Source: Bemisia tabaci
Lineage: Eukaryota > Arthropoda > Insecta > Hemiptera > Aleyrodidae
Assembly: GCF_918797505.1 (NCBI RefSeq)
Contig: NC_092800.1
Location: forward strand, 44,323,864 to 44,387,863
Direction: 5' to 3'
DNA: 64,000 nt
Shown: piece after piece, positions 32,360 through 44,035 of the stretch
Layout: each line of letters begins with the position of its first letter
Position numbering within the stretch: the stretch's first letter is position 1
Notes under the pieces: model-generated
The model's database searches: none
Told to the model about the DNA's origin: nothing
Seen by the model: only the letters and a program-made list of their open reading frames with translations
Made by a program: the position numbers and the translations under genes

Positions 32360-32820
32360 GGCCTGGATACACGCTCAAATTGTCGTCAATTTCTGATCAA
32401 AATATTGACAAAATTGGCGCCTTCAAACCTAACAGGGATACTTCACGCATTGCGCAATGCGTGCAGTATCCCTGTTAGGTTTGTAGGCGCCAGCGCGCTT
32501 GTCGCGTTGGCAGCACGCCGCGCCGCACTGCTCCGCTCTGTATTTTGGCCTAGTTACATGCTCAAATTTCCGTCAAATTCCGATCAAAATGATGACCACG
32601 ATGGCGGTCGAGAGTTATCTAGATTGATGAGTAAAAATATTGAAAACAGCGTGTTGATTTAAATAAGCATGAAATAAGCACAGTTGTGTGGAAATCAAAT
32701 GACGGATGAGACTTACAGTTCCATCATCTACCATCCAATTTTTGCAGGCCGCAAAAAATTGATGGTAGATGGTCACCATTTGATTGAAAATTGATGGAAA
32801 TTTGAGCATGTAGTCAGGCC
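32360..32820. mobile_element. Family Q element copy 2 (reverse orientation)
   Basis: Bounded by GGCC on both sides with inner ends ACACGCTCAAAT and ATTTGAGCATGTAG. It aligns in reverse to 4791-5327: CGAGAGTTATCTAGATTGAT, CAGCGTGTTGATTTAA and CCATCATCTACCATCCAATT are shared. It contains 76-bp palindrome copy 3. Confidence 0.7.
32416..32491. repeat. 76-bp palindromic module, copy 3
   Basis: GGCGCC to GGCGCC, centred on GCATTGCGCAATGC, with only two mismatches between the 38-bp arms. Confidence 0.9.
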
Positions 32821-33534
32821 TTTACACTAGTGTGATGTGTCCAGCTTTGAGCAGAAGTCGCCCCTTTAGCGGCGCCATCAAGAAATCAAAACCGAAAGAA
32901 CGTGCGAAATCCCGCGGAAGATCTCAGCGCCCTCTGCATTCGCTTTCACGAACTTTTTAGGGGGACGTCAGTAATGATTTCTCCGAGTCGATGCTAATTC
33001 CGAAAACTTCTGAGGAACTCCCTGCTCACTCGCTTCCGCATAATCTCCCCTCGGTTATATTTTCGCGTATCATTTCGCGCTCAAAAACTTCTACTTGTTG
33101 AGAAAGCGGCGGTGGTAATTTATCGCGGAAAAATTCCGCCCGACCCCGCCAGAGCGCGCCGATAAGCTCTTATTTTATTAACCGCACGTTGAGCCACTAT
33201 ATTTTTCGCGTTTATCGCGCGCCGCGATTCGCCGGCCGCTGAAATTTACGGGCCCTCGGTCGAAGGTTTTGTTTAAGTTGAATACTCTTCCAGGCATTGT
33301 TCCTCCCGGGAAGTGTTGAGCTACTTTAAGTATCTTGATATCGCCCGGTTTCTTAAGAGAACCTTACATCGCATCTGCCCCGCGTGTTTCGGGCAAAGTT
33401 GTGGAGAGCTTTCGCATTTTTCGGTTGAACCATCGGGTGTGGGTCTGTTGTACACAGGAACGATTTATTTTAGAAACTACGGGGAGAAACTAACAATCCA
33501 AGGACGGTATTCATTAGAATCCTTTTATATACTG
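32821..33534. other. No gene seen; partly GC-balanced stretch
   Basis: Composition is less AT-rich between about 32860 and 33300 and the sequence does not recur in the window. No domain-bearing frame is present. It could be ordinary unique intron or a conserved non-coding segment. Confidence 0.35.
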
Positions 33535-33772
33535 CACGGAAAAAATTAAATTCTTGATTCAACAATTCAATTGCTAAAAAAAGCGACTGCAATGATTCAA
33601 TGTAGATTTCACAACAAAAAAATGCTATTTTAACCACCTCCGTGGTTAAATTAGCTTACAATAATGGTTGAAGTAGCAATTTTTTTGGTGTAAAATATAT
33701 GTTGAAACATTGCAGTCACTTTTTTAGCAATTAAATTGTTAAATCAGCAATTCAACTTTTTCAGTTTGAGTG
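33535..33772. mobile_element. Family C MITE copy 2
   Basis: Left end ACGGAAAAAATTAAATTC; right inner end GTTAAATCAGCAATTCAAC. Central inverted words AATGCTATTTTAACCACC and CAATTTTTTTGG. Collinear with 28497-28707. Confidence 0.65.
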
Positions 33773-33783
33773 TAAACGCAATA

Positions 33784-34152
33784 GGATTCCATTTCTGATT
33801 GGTTACCGTATTTTACATGAGTCCTCTATGTGTATCACTTTGTCCATCAGTTTCAATGGACCACTAGAAGGTACGAAGTTAAGCATTCTGATACATGTTT
33901 CTTGACCGTTTCTTGTAGAACACGATTCGCGCGAAAAAATTACTGAGATCAACTCCTATGTTTCTTGACAGGTGACTTAAAACCTCCCACTCAATGGTCT
34001 ACGTGGGTCACTCTAAGTGAGAGAAGGAACGGAGAAAGGAATTTGAGAATGAGCCGATCAAAGATCACGAAAAATGTTCAATTTGTTTAATCTTTATCCC
34101 CGTTAACGACTCCACGAGGGGGTGTTGTCTTAACTCTCAGTATAAAGGGACT
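33784..34152. repeat. Family H copy 2 with a half family G insertion
   Basis: CCATTTCTGATTGGTTACCG matches 4521-4542, and the block from about 34018 to the right end matches 4647 onward. Between them, 33857-34010 matches one arm of family G (62892). The left terminus AGTCCCTTTATAC is missing. Confidence 0.55.
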
Positions 34153-34861
34153 CAAGGATCACCCTGTAGTGGTCCATTAGCGTTCGCAACAACGAGTGAG
34201 TCAATACATTTTCCCCGAGCGCGGCGCACACACCCTTGAAATCGTCACCAGGGGGAAGCACACCGCCGTGAAATATCGGCACCTCTCCGATCGGCGCGCG
34301 GATCTTAATTCGAAGCGAACAATATCTGACTTAGACAGGAGACAAAAGGACATCATTTCCCGGGGACCCGCGACCCCCGCCGCCGGGGCTCAAAGATGCG
34401 TCATCAATTTTTCAAACCAGAAACTTTATTAAGTCAACAAGCGTGGATTTCTCCGACGATGCGAAGCCGGCCGGGGAGGGGGGTCAGGTCCTCGAGCGGA
34501 ACATTAAATCAATATGTTACCAATTGGACGTCGCACCTCTGAGCCGCGGTGACGAGACACAACCGCGCAACTCCCAATGGTAGCTATGGGTTGATATGCG
34601 GTTTTGGTGGCGGGGGGGGGGGACGGAGAGGCCGCCGCGTTAAAACTGCCACTTATCACTCGCCAGCTGTCCTCCGATTGAGATAAAAGTTTCGTTTGGA
34701 TTGCCCCGGAATCGCGCGATGGTGTCGCCGCCTCGAAAATGTCTTTTCGCGTCTTATATCCTTGCTTCATGGTGAGAGGAAATTCGGCAATATTCGCACT
34801 TTGGAAAGCTTGGTAACCAAGGCCGAAATTCTTGGTCTAGACTGCTGAAATCGGGGCACAC
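34153..34861. other. No gene seen; GC-balanced unique stretch
   Basis: Includes a G run at about 34611-34621. Sequence is not repeated elsewhere here, and short frames lack domains. Confidence 0.35.
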
Positions 34862-35092
34862 ACTGGAAAAAAAGTCGCTTGGATCTAGAGTCCAAGCTCT
34901 TAAAAACATTGTCAAGAAAAAACAATCTTGATTCAACCGGATTCTTGCTTGAATCAAAAGGAAATACGCTTAAATCAAGAGGCTTGGCTCTTCGATTCAA
35001 GGAAAAATCCGATTGAATCAAGAGTAATTTTTTTTCTTTTCAATGTTATTAAGAGTCTGGACTCTAGATCCAAGCTACTTCTTTTTCCCAGT
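34862..35092. mobile_element. Family A MITE copy 2
   Basis: Ends are ACTGGAAAAAAAGTCGC and TTTTTCCCAGT. Interior GGATCTAGAGTCCAAGCTC is mirrored by GAGTCTGGACTCTAGATCC. Flanks ACAC and GCAG, each one base from GCAC. Confidence 0.8.
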
Positions 35093-35970
35093 GCAGTTTA
35101 CAGAGTGTCTACCAATAGTATGAACTCAAAAATGTCCGGGGATTTGACTCTATCAGGAAAAATTCCAGCACTTCTGAGAACTACTCGAGTACTTTCTGCC
35201 AATGACATGTATTTTGTGCGATTCCGGCGTTTCAAAATTTGTTTCATCGTCAATTTTAATTTTTTCTTCATAATTATTTATACTTGAATTTATGCCCTCT
35301 TTTGTACAGATGCAATGTCTTTTTTTTGAATAAACCAGAAAAATAATCAGGAACAATTTAGAAACTATCAGAAAAATTGGTATGGATCAGGAAATTCCGA
35401 GTGCGCACAGTGCAGTGTCCAATGGAAATAAGTCAAATTTTCGAACATATAAAATGAAAAAAGTAATGAGATATACGAAAAATGGGGACATTGGCGGTAT
35501 TATTTTCAATGTTTGTTTACCGATTTGCATCGAATTGGCGTGAGGGAAGGTGATGAGATTTAAGCTCCGCGCGCGGTGACCGGTAGCCGATGACGCGCAA
35601 GTGTTGTGATAGCAGTTATCAAGGCTGATTGACACGGTACCACATGTCCGGTTTGTGATAAAAATGGCTACAAACACTCCTGGTAAGTTATTTAATTAAG
35701 ATTTAATCGTAAAAATTATTTTTTCAACTTCTAAACATTACTTTTGAGCACGTTTTTCGATGGTACTCTAATTTAGTATTCTTCCCTCTTACTTAAACTT
35801 TAAAGACGTTTTTAAGAAAAACCAAAAATAACCAATTTTCCTGACAAGTGATAATGATTGCAAATTTCCTGTAGATTCTGAATTTTCAAGTCTCATCTGC
35901 GTCTGGCTGCGAATAATAAAGTTATATAGTTTTTTCTGTCTCAAGGTCTTGCTCTGAAAAATTCTGATTA
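35093..35970. other. Mostly no gene seen; weak first-exon candidate at 35664-35682
   Basis: A single feature stands out: AAAATGGCTACAAACACTCC followed by TGGTAAGTTAT at 35661 onward. This gives an ATG in favourable context (A at -3, G at +4), six codons (MATNTP) and a consensus donor. Upstream (35570-35660) is less AT-rich. No convincing second exon follows, so a chance match is more likely than a gene start. Confidence 0.2.
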
Positions 35971-36671
35971 GTCCAGGCGCCTGGTAAGTCTACCTGGAAT
36001 TTTGGGTACACAGCGATTTTTTTTTGCTTACTTTACGTTTTTGGGGTCGCTGAATCCGAATCTGAAGTTTTCTACCGCGTATCTGGTGAGCATTTTCCGC
36101 CATTTTGAAAAAATGGCTTAAAAAGGCCTTTTTTCTCGGTTTTTTTTTTATATAACGGCTACGCATGAGAAAAATACCCGGATTTAGTTAATGTTTTGAA
36201 TAGCTGACATAATTTGGAAGAAAATGGTATATGAATATGCTAAGTCTGCTCAAAAATTGAGGAACCTCGGATTTCGGAACTTTAGAACGCTTCGGAACTT
36301 GGCTGACCGCGGCGAGCCGGATCGCGCGTTGACGGGTGCGCCGCGAAAACGTGAATGGGCGCGATGTTCACGATGCTGTATCTTCCTCAATTTTTAAGCA
36401 AACCTAGCATATGTATACACAATTTTCTTCCAAATTATGTCAGCTATTCAAAACACTAACTAAATTTGGGACTTTTTCTCATGCGTAGCCGCTATGTAAA
36501 ATAAACCGCAAAAAAGGCCTTTTTTCAAAATGGCAGAAAATGCTCACCAGATACGCGGTTGGAAACTTCAGATTCGGATTCAGCGACCCAAAAAACATAC
36601 AGTAAGTCCAAAAAATTGCCGTGTACCCGAAATTCCAGGTAGCCTCATTTTTAGCTACTAGGCGCCTGGAC
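35971..36671. mobile_element. 701-bp TA-flanked palindromic element
   Basis: The arms 35971-36264 and 36383-36671 are inverted copies. GTCCAGGCGCCTGG is at the left end and GGCGCCTGGAC at the right, with matching inner words such as GGCTACGCATGAGAAAAA and ATAATTTGGAAGAAAATGG. TA flanks both sides (35969-35970, 36672-36673), consistent with Tc1/mariner-type integration. The 118-bp central spacer is GC-rich, unlike the AT-rich arms. No transposase was found. Confidence 0.75.
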
Positions 36672-39386
36672 TAGATCTCTTCCACTTGTAGACACGGGCA
36701 TCGAAAAAAGAGTGCGTTACAACAATTGAGGGGAAACTCCGAGAACTATTCGCAAACAAACGTGTCCCAGACGAAAATTTGACAAAATGTCTTGTATTTT
36801 TTATGGATTTTTTGTATTTTTTATGGCTTTTTTGTATTTTTATGGTTTTTTTTGTTTTTATCTTTCTTTTTTCTCTTGTCTCTTGTGAAGTTTAATTTTG
36901 CTGTAAATTTTCGGTGATGTTTTATTGTGCTGAATTTTTTATTTTTTGAAATGCCTTTTCCTTTTTATTAAAGACTTGTAATATGACCAAACCCAAGTGT
37001 TCGTCCTTTTTCTCATGCTGATCCTCGGAAACCTCATTATTTTATAATGTATATTTGAATTTTTCAGCTTTCATTTCACGCAGCATTGAAATTCGGAATG
37101 AAAGAAAGGATAGACCTTAGTTTTGTTAGGCCCGGAGTTAAAAAATAAAATATGCATCGTTAGCATCTGTAAGTATACAGTCGATTTTTGGAGCGAGCTT
37201 GCGTTAATCTATACATTTTAATCCTTGAATTATTGCTTAAAAAAGGCTTTTTCCAGGCGCGTTGGCAATACTGTATTTAAAAGGGAGGTGTTATGAGAGG
37301 GCCAGATATACCCTCGTAAGCCTTATTTGTTGTGATTTCAGGTTGGTTTTCTCTCCTTTACCCACAAAAATAATGTACTCATGTCATTAAAATAAGTGGA
37401 AAAATAACGGCACATTTGGAAAAATTTGGCAACACCATATTCAATCATTTGGGGAATTTTGAAAACTTTGACTTTAATACAAGCAAGCACATGATGAATA
37501 CTTAACACTGTAAAAATTTCATTGAATTCCATGCATTATTCGATCAGATATGAATTATTTCCCATCCGCCCATAAGGACACTGCACTGTGGTGCGTCAAG
37601 AATTTTTCAGCCACATGAAGTTAGGGCATGTAAAAGCATCAAATATGTTAGTTTGTAAAATCAAACGAGTATTTGGACGTACTTCTGCTAATCAGACCTA
37701 GGCGCCATAGGATGTAGAAGGGAGAGGGGGAGGGTTGGATTGGCGGGTGCAGGTGGTTCACGAACGAACCACTTTCGTCCTATGCTCATAATGCTTTCCC
37801 ATGGCGCTTAGTTCCGTTTGACGGAAAGCGCTATCCGGGATTCTAAATTCCTGAAAAGGAACTCAAATTGGCGCTTAGTTCCGTGAAGCAATGATAAAGT
37901 GAAGTATCGCCAAGTCAAGTCCGAAAGGAACCGAATGAAATTTCGATTCAAACGGATTTTCCTCTTATCCGCCTTGCTGCCTAGCCCGAGATGTGCTCAA
38001 AAATTTGAGCCTAGCAATTTCCAGTTACTTACAAGAGATTTATGAGTAATTTAAAGCATTATAAAGCACGGTGAACTTGATACGCTTATCGGTCATTACG
38101 TCCCGAGAGTAACAGAGAGCTTAGGTAGGTTAGGTTTGGTTGGGTTAAGCAACTAAACTAACTCCGCGGTGGTGCGTAGAGTATCAAGTGACGTTGAAGG
38201 CGCGCTGGACTTGAGTCTCTGTAAATCAGTTTCACTACTTTCGCACCATGTTCGTCCAAAACCAGCCAAATCATTCGGCTGATGTTGTTGTCGAATAAAA
38301 GCTGTCACAGCTGTTCATGAAACGCACTTGCACACACAGTTAAAAATTGTACTGTTGGAAAGAAGCACCGCTCTCTTCTGTAACACGTTAGTGTAGCTAC
38401 GACTCTCGATTACATTGGATCTGAGATTTATTCATATAGATTCATTGAGATTTATTCATGTTCAAATACGTCCTATTTATTCGCGCAATGCATCCGGAAG
38501 TTTAATTGAAAATCCGGAAAATCCAAAGTGAATTTCGGTGAGTAGACACCCGAGTCAGAAAGAAAAAAATTTAAGCATGAGACCATAAGTTCGAGTTTTA
38601 TGGACCTTTGAACGGATTTAAGACGCATCAACCCCAACTTATTTCACATGGTCTGGGTATTTTTCAATTTTTTCACAGGAAAGGCCATGAAAATAACGCT
38701 TTAAAAACTTAGCCAGTTTCACTGTTAGCTCTTAGGAGTAAAGAATATGCTCTAAACATTATAGATAGAACATCGGTCAGTTTCCTTACAAAAAAACAAA
38801 ACAAGATATAGGAAATCGGGCATCATCTAATGTGGTTAGGCTGAATCTGATTAAGCCCGTCGAAAAGTTAAGGCAGACCGCGTGAAGGTTTCTTTCCTGC
38901 CTTAAAAAATAAATAGATCGGATATTGGCCGTGTGTCGACTCGACATGTGTCATTCTGTCAGAGTTGAAGTTAAGGAAAAAGCTCAGTATATTGAAAATC
39001 ATGCATACTGTATGCTGTAAACATGTTACTGAAAAGTGAAAAATAAAGGCCGCAATATTCCCTCAACACAGGCTCAGCCACTCTTCTTTCCTCCTTTCTA
39101 GAGCGTTACATGTCGACGTTACAGCGTTAGGAGCGTTACACTTGAAACTGCAAAAATGCGTAACGCAGTCGCAGTGTTTCGAAATTTCCGCCCCTAATTT
39201 ATTTTGTGAAGGAAACCAAACCAACATCACAGCGTGAAATTTTCACAGAATCTTTTTCATGTATAGAGGAAAAACCTTCGAAATTTTTAAAAAATGACTT
39301 TTAGTTGTTTTCCATGTAAAAAATACAAATTTTAATTGGAAATATGCAACGCCGCAAACCGAGGTACGCATTTCTAACGTTTCACC
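36672..39386. other. No gene seen; contains TTAGG-like tract
   Basis: 36780-36870 repeats TTTTTTATGG/TTTTTGTATT units. Around 38123-38148 TAGGTAGGTTAGGTTTGG resembles degenerate insect telomeric TTAGG repeats. A possible solo family J end lies at 37673 (TTTGGACGTACTTCTGC). No gene is supported. Confidence 0.4.
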
Positions 39387-39549
39387 CAGTAGCGTGGCGT
39401 GCTTTGCGATACATATTTCAATTGATTTGTCATTCAATCTTATGAGAAAAGATTGATTGGCGTTCGCAATGAGCACCTTAAAAATCGATTCTTTGCCATA
39501 GCTTCAAAAGGTGAGGTATCGATAATCGATCATTCTCGCCGCGCCACTG
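39387..39549. mobile_element. hAT-type MITE with 8-bp duplication
   Basis: Ends are CAGTAGCGTGGCGTG and CGCCGCGCCACTG. GTTTCACC occurs directly on both sides (39379-39386, 39550-39557). The inner ATCGATAATCGAT words match other copies. Confidence 0.88.
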
Positions 39550-39730
39550 GTTTCACCATTGATATTCCGCTGAAACTTTAAACAAGAAGCCACGGTGCAC
39601 GATGTCATTGTGGATTGGCAACAAGTCCAACCTAGAAAATAGTTGTGAAATGACATCAGTACATAAACTACTCGTCTTCTTTCGTGTAAACCAGTGACTA
39701 TTTTCACTTCTGTCAAGTGTTTTACCTATT

Positions 39731-39867
39731 GGATTACATTTTGCAATAAGGAACTACCATCTCTGGCTCTCTCATAAAAGCACATATCTACATACGGAAG
39801 CCAATGGTATGTATGTTGTTTCTAAAATGGGCTATAAATAGTGGTTCTTTATTGCAAGATGTAAACC
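39731..39867. mobile_element. Family D MITE
   Basis: GGATTACATTTTGCAATAAG at left, TTTATTGCAAGATGTAAACC at right; interior CCAATGGTATGTATGTTGTT as in other copies. Confidence 0.75.
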
Positions 39868-41524
39868 TGGTATTATTCTCTTTTATTCTATTTTTCTTCG
39901 AATCCTTTAAGTTTCATCTTCTTGCTTTTTACTACTACCTTCCAAATGTGTTCTTTCTTTGTAACAAACCCTTAAACCCAACTACAGAGGTGTTACTGGC
40001 CATAGTTGCTAAGGCACCGTTTAAAAAAAAAATGAATAAAACCACTACTTTCACGTCATCTCCAAGAAGTCTGAAACTTTCAGAGATGAGACTGAAAAGA
40101 TGTAAGCGAAAGCTGTAAATCCGCGTCAGGCCTGAACTCAAAGAGGAAGAAGCGTCTCGGTGACAAATTTTCAGAGTGGCAATCCCATCTTTCACGTTGC
40201 TTTTCTCGTTAAACCACTCAATTAAATACGTGCGTCGCGTCCGTCATAAACAAAACTCTCGAAAGATGGCGTCGCAATCGCACGTCGCGCCCGTCGTGGG
40301 ACCAGCGCGTCGCTCGCAGCGCAATCTATCGGACTCGGAAAGTTCTCCGTGTTGACAATCATAAAACTATGATGAGATGCAAACAGTTGAGCCCTTTATT
40401 ACGACGGCCCACCCCCGGCTTTTTCTTTTACTTTATTTTTATTCGACTAACAAGACTCCTGTGCATTAGGATCGCGGCAGCTTCTTTTGGGAAAAGTTAA
40501 CTTTTTGTATGAATAATTTCCCTGCGGGCAACTTTCCGCGATAACCGTATTTTTCAATGAAGCCCCTCCACGTCTCTCCGCGGTGCTCCGCCGTTTCAAT
40601 CCTCAGACGTTGCAAAATTTCCGCAGATAAAACGGACGTATTTATGCTAAATGGAACTATGTGCGAGTGGAAAGATGGGGTACGCTCGTTAATTGAGGGC
40701 TATAAGAATGACTGGGGATTTTATAGCACCAGTGACGTGATTTCCCCAAAATAATCCACCCAAAAGGCTATAAATTAAGTAAATTTATTGTACCCAAAAT
40801 GTATTGCGCAATAGCTAAAGATTCACCTCAACCGGAATCTGGTCTGAAAAGGCTGATATCAAGTTCAATCTTCATCCTTTGTTGCGGGAAATTCGTGAAT
40901 ATTGGAATTATCATACAGCATTTTCTTTTTGGCGATACCTCTTTCCCATAATTTCGGAGTATTTTTGAAAGATTTTTCAACGAGGGATCGTGTTTCGTCC
41001 CACAGTGCCAGTGAGTTTATTTTTTCCGTGCTCCTCCGTCTATTTTTGTTTTTCACGGTGAACTGAGCCTCCTCCTCGGCGTGCGTTTGAAGGCGAAACG
41101 TGTGTACTGTCATAACAGTTTTATTTAAAGCAGAAACTGAAGGAGAAAGGGAAACAGAGCTGCGTAGGAGGAAACCCGAATCCTTTTTCCTCGCCAAGGA
41201 GCGACGAGGGTCTGAAAAACAGCACGAGCCTAATTTACGTTGATTTTTTTGCACCGAAATAGTTTTCGCTAAGGTGCAAACCTTCTCACAGGTGTATTTC
41301 TATGTGTTGTTTTTGAGCTCGCCCACTCGGGAGAGCTCTTTGCGATCGATTTCTTTTAGCATTGGTAGTGTCCGTGGCGACAAATGGATGGTTCTTGTTG
41401 CCGTCGGAGGAACGGCCAAAATCCCATTGATTTCAAGGTCTAAAAGTTGAATTTTCGCGGGTTACAGTTTTCCTCCGTCGAACATTTCCGTTCCCTCATT
41501 CAACTGAGGATTAATTGTTCCTCG
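39868..41524. other. No gene seen
   Basis: Frames of 65-129 codons have no recognisable domains. A one-sided family J end occurs at 40634 (CGGACGTATTTATGCTAAAT). The stretch 40200-40340 is less AT-rich. Confidence 0.4.
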
Positions 41525-42480
41525 TTTGCTACACTAGAGAGCAGCACTTTCCAGTGGCCGAGCATATCATAGCATGTTTCTATGGTTTTATAGCAAATAA
41601 CCTAATTGTATGTTATCATCCTCTTGGCCGTCAGTTATGACTTACCGCTAGCGTACTCTGCTGGAGATCTCAGAATGCTGAGTTTCTCCCCACTCGTTCT
41701 TTTTAGCCAATGATCGTTCCCGTGAGGCTTTTTATCCAACTTCAACCAAATACTGTGTCTGCAGACTGTTGTTATTTCACTCAATAAAAAAAAAAAAAAA
41801 TCTTTTCAATGCAGTTTTTGTGTGCAGTTGTACTTGCAATTGTTATTATTTCTTAAAATAAAAAACATGGTGACCTCGACGTGATTTAATAATTTGTTCA
41901 ATTAATTTTAAGGTACTAAGACTAAGATTGAGATTTGCGCATAATTAATGGATAATCCTTATTGGTACCATAGAAGGTTTGCTTGAGAGCTCGGTTGAGA
42001 CTCGCATTGGGATCCTTTCAGAGTTTGTTTAAACCTCATATTAAGAATGCTTTAGGATTCGTTTGAGCCCCTCGCATTAAGAATGCTTGGGAGTTCGTTT
42101 GAGCCTCGCATTAAGAATGCTTAAGAGTTCGTTTGAGCCTCGCATTGAGTTTCTTTAGAGTTCGTTTTAACCTTAAAATACAGATGCATGAAGTGCTCTT
42201 TTGAGCTCCGTGCTATTTATAGTGCGCGAGGTGCTCCATTGAGCCACCGCATACCTACAAAGGCGAGATGTGCTCCATTGAGCCACTCGCATACAAAGGC
42301 TTGAAGTGGTCTTTCGAGCTCCACGCTAAAATTCAAGTGAATTCCTTTTCAACTCTTAGTGTATACCATAAGTATTGTGTAAGAATTATGGTAGAAACGT
42401 TCCTCCGAACCGTGCTCAATTATAGTTTCTTTGAACTCTGTGCCGATAAAAATTGAGAATTTCAGACTGCCAGCTTAACA
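41525..42480 (+). mobile_element. Probable truncated Gypsy-type LTR remnant (LTR plus leader)
   Basis: At 41861-41885 AAAAACA is followed by TGGTGACCTCGACGTGA. This resembles the LTR-end and leader junction seen in many arthropod Gypsy-type retrotransposons (TGGTGACCCCGACGTG). A CAATAAAAA signal lies upstream at about 41782, as expected inside an LTR. The LTR start is uncertain (about 41525-41540). Downstream is a leader-like region with tandem repeats. No gag or pol coding remains and no second LTR was found. Confidence 0.45.
41997..42170 (+). repeat. Five diverged tandem units of 34-36 bp
   Basis: Units begin at about 41997, 42031, 42065, 42101 and 42135 and carry CCTCGCATTAAGAATGCTT then (G/A)AGTTCGTTTGAG. 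A second shorter repeat, AGGTGCTCCATTGAGCCA, follows at 42228-42330. Confidence 0.8.
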
Positions 42481-42821
42481 AAGTATAACCTTTATTCAAG
42501 TTGGCGACTTGATTTAAAAAAAAAATTAAAATTAAATCATATGTTTCATTGTAATGTGAAAAATTTGTCATATGAAATTACGTCATAACATTTTGCATCG
42601 GCATGTAACCTCTGATAATTGGGTAAAGATTCATTTAATACATATACAATTTCAGAAAAAATCATTAATAGTTGTTAATAGTTTCCCAAAGGCGAGCTCT
42701 CCAACACAGTAGTGTTGGAACCAGCAGCTTGTTTTAAGTGTATTTTTGAGAATAGATTTATACCTCGCAGCGTTTGAATATAATTAACGTCTGGTACGTA
42801 AGTCGTTCTACAGCACTGCAG

Positions 42822-43205
42822 CATTTAGGGAAAACGCCGTATGAGCAGTCGAATATTGCCAAATTTCTCCAGACAAATTACTGGTTTTGAGGAAAGTTAC
42901 GAATGTTATTCTCTTGGATTTTCCGAAACTTTACGTTCAATTTTGCACATAGTTCTACGTGAAATTGAAAGAGTTTTTCTTACAAGCTTACCAGGGAATT
43001 TGTGTTTCATCAAATAGACGACATTCTGCAATTTGGAACTATAATTTCTGGCTCATCTGTAAAAACACTTTGTGAATAGGGAAACTAATGGTACTTACGT
43101 TGTTTCTAAACTTTGCCAGCAATTATAGTTCCTGATTGCAAAATGTAGTCCAAATATAATTTGGCGACGATTGAAGGTCCATACGACGTTTTCATGATAT
43201 AAAAC
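42822..43205. mobile_element. Family F element interrupted by a family D MITE
   Basis: Left end AGGGAAAACGCCGTATGAGC with TTGCCAAATTTCTCC. The right end resumes after the insertion as TTTGGCGACGATTGAAGG and CCATACGACGTTTTC. Collinear with 51632-51886 once the D element is removed. Confidence 0.65.
43017..43151. mobile_element. Family D MITE nested in family F
   Basis: GACGACATTCTGCAATTTGG at left and TTGCAAAATGTAGTCC at right. AAATA flanks both sides (43012-43016, 43152-43156). The host sequence is family F. Confidence 0.8.
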
Positions 43206-43559
43206 ACCGTGTCAAGGAAGAGACTTGCCCAACCTCTGAATCTTGAGAACTTAGAAGTTGAAAATCGCCTTCAAAAAATCGTTCCACGACCCGCACGCAT
43301 GAGCGTTTGAATAGTTGTATTCCAGAACGTTGTCTTTTGCATCGTCCGCGGTCGTTGGGCTCTACTGTTTCAACGGACGGACGAACTTTCTTTCCTGAAT
43401 TATTTCAACTTGACAGAATCGGGTCTTTTAATGTATGGTATCAAGAAATCGGGTCATACTTACAAGGAAAGCTTTAAAATGGCACAAATGTGCATCAATT
43501 GAGGACTCTAATATTTTTTATCTTGCAAATTGTGTATTATTTTGTTCGTATTATATTGG
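43206..43559. other. No gene seen
   Basis: Short unique interval without supported frames or terminal repeats. Confidence 0.4.
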
Positions 43560-44035
43560 AACGCATCAGAAATCAGAAGACGGAGTAGGAGAAGGAAAAG
43601 AAGAAGTGGAAGAAGGAGAAAATTATGCTGATGAAAAAAAGAAGAGGTAAATATGATGAAGGAGACGAAGGAAGGAAAGAGCACGGAAGAAAAAAGGAGT
43701 TGGAAAAGACGAAGAAAGATGAATTCTTCCAATTTCTCCTCCTCTTCTTCTCCTTTTTCTGTGTATCTTCCTCTTTTCCATTTTTCTTCTACATATTTTC
43801 TTTTTTCTCTCTCTTCTTTCCCTTACTTTTCCGCTTTGTCTTCCTTCTCTTTTTCTCTTTTTCATCCCTTTCTTAATATTCTTTTCCTTTGTCTCCTTCT
43901 TTTCTCTAGCCCGATTGAATTTTATTTCTTGTCTTCTTTCATTTTTCTCTGTCTCTTCTTTCGCTTCACGTGCCAACTCCTCTACTCCCTTTATTCCTTC
44001 TCCCGTTTTTTTCCCCTTCTCCCTCTTTTGGTTTT
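43560..44035. repeat. Long purine-rich then pyrimidine-rich block
   Basis: GA-rich 43570-43730, then CT-rich 43735-44030, so each strand could fold on itself. The overlapping 117-142 codon frames on both strands (lysine/glutamate/arginine-rich or serine/phenylalanine-rich) are composition artefacts. Confidence 0.8.
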
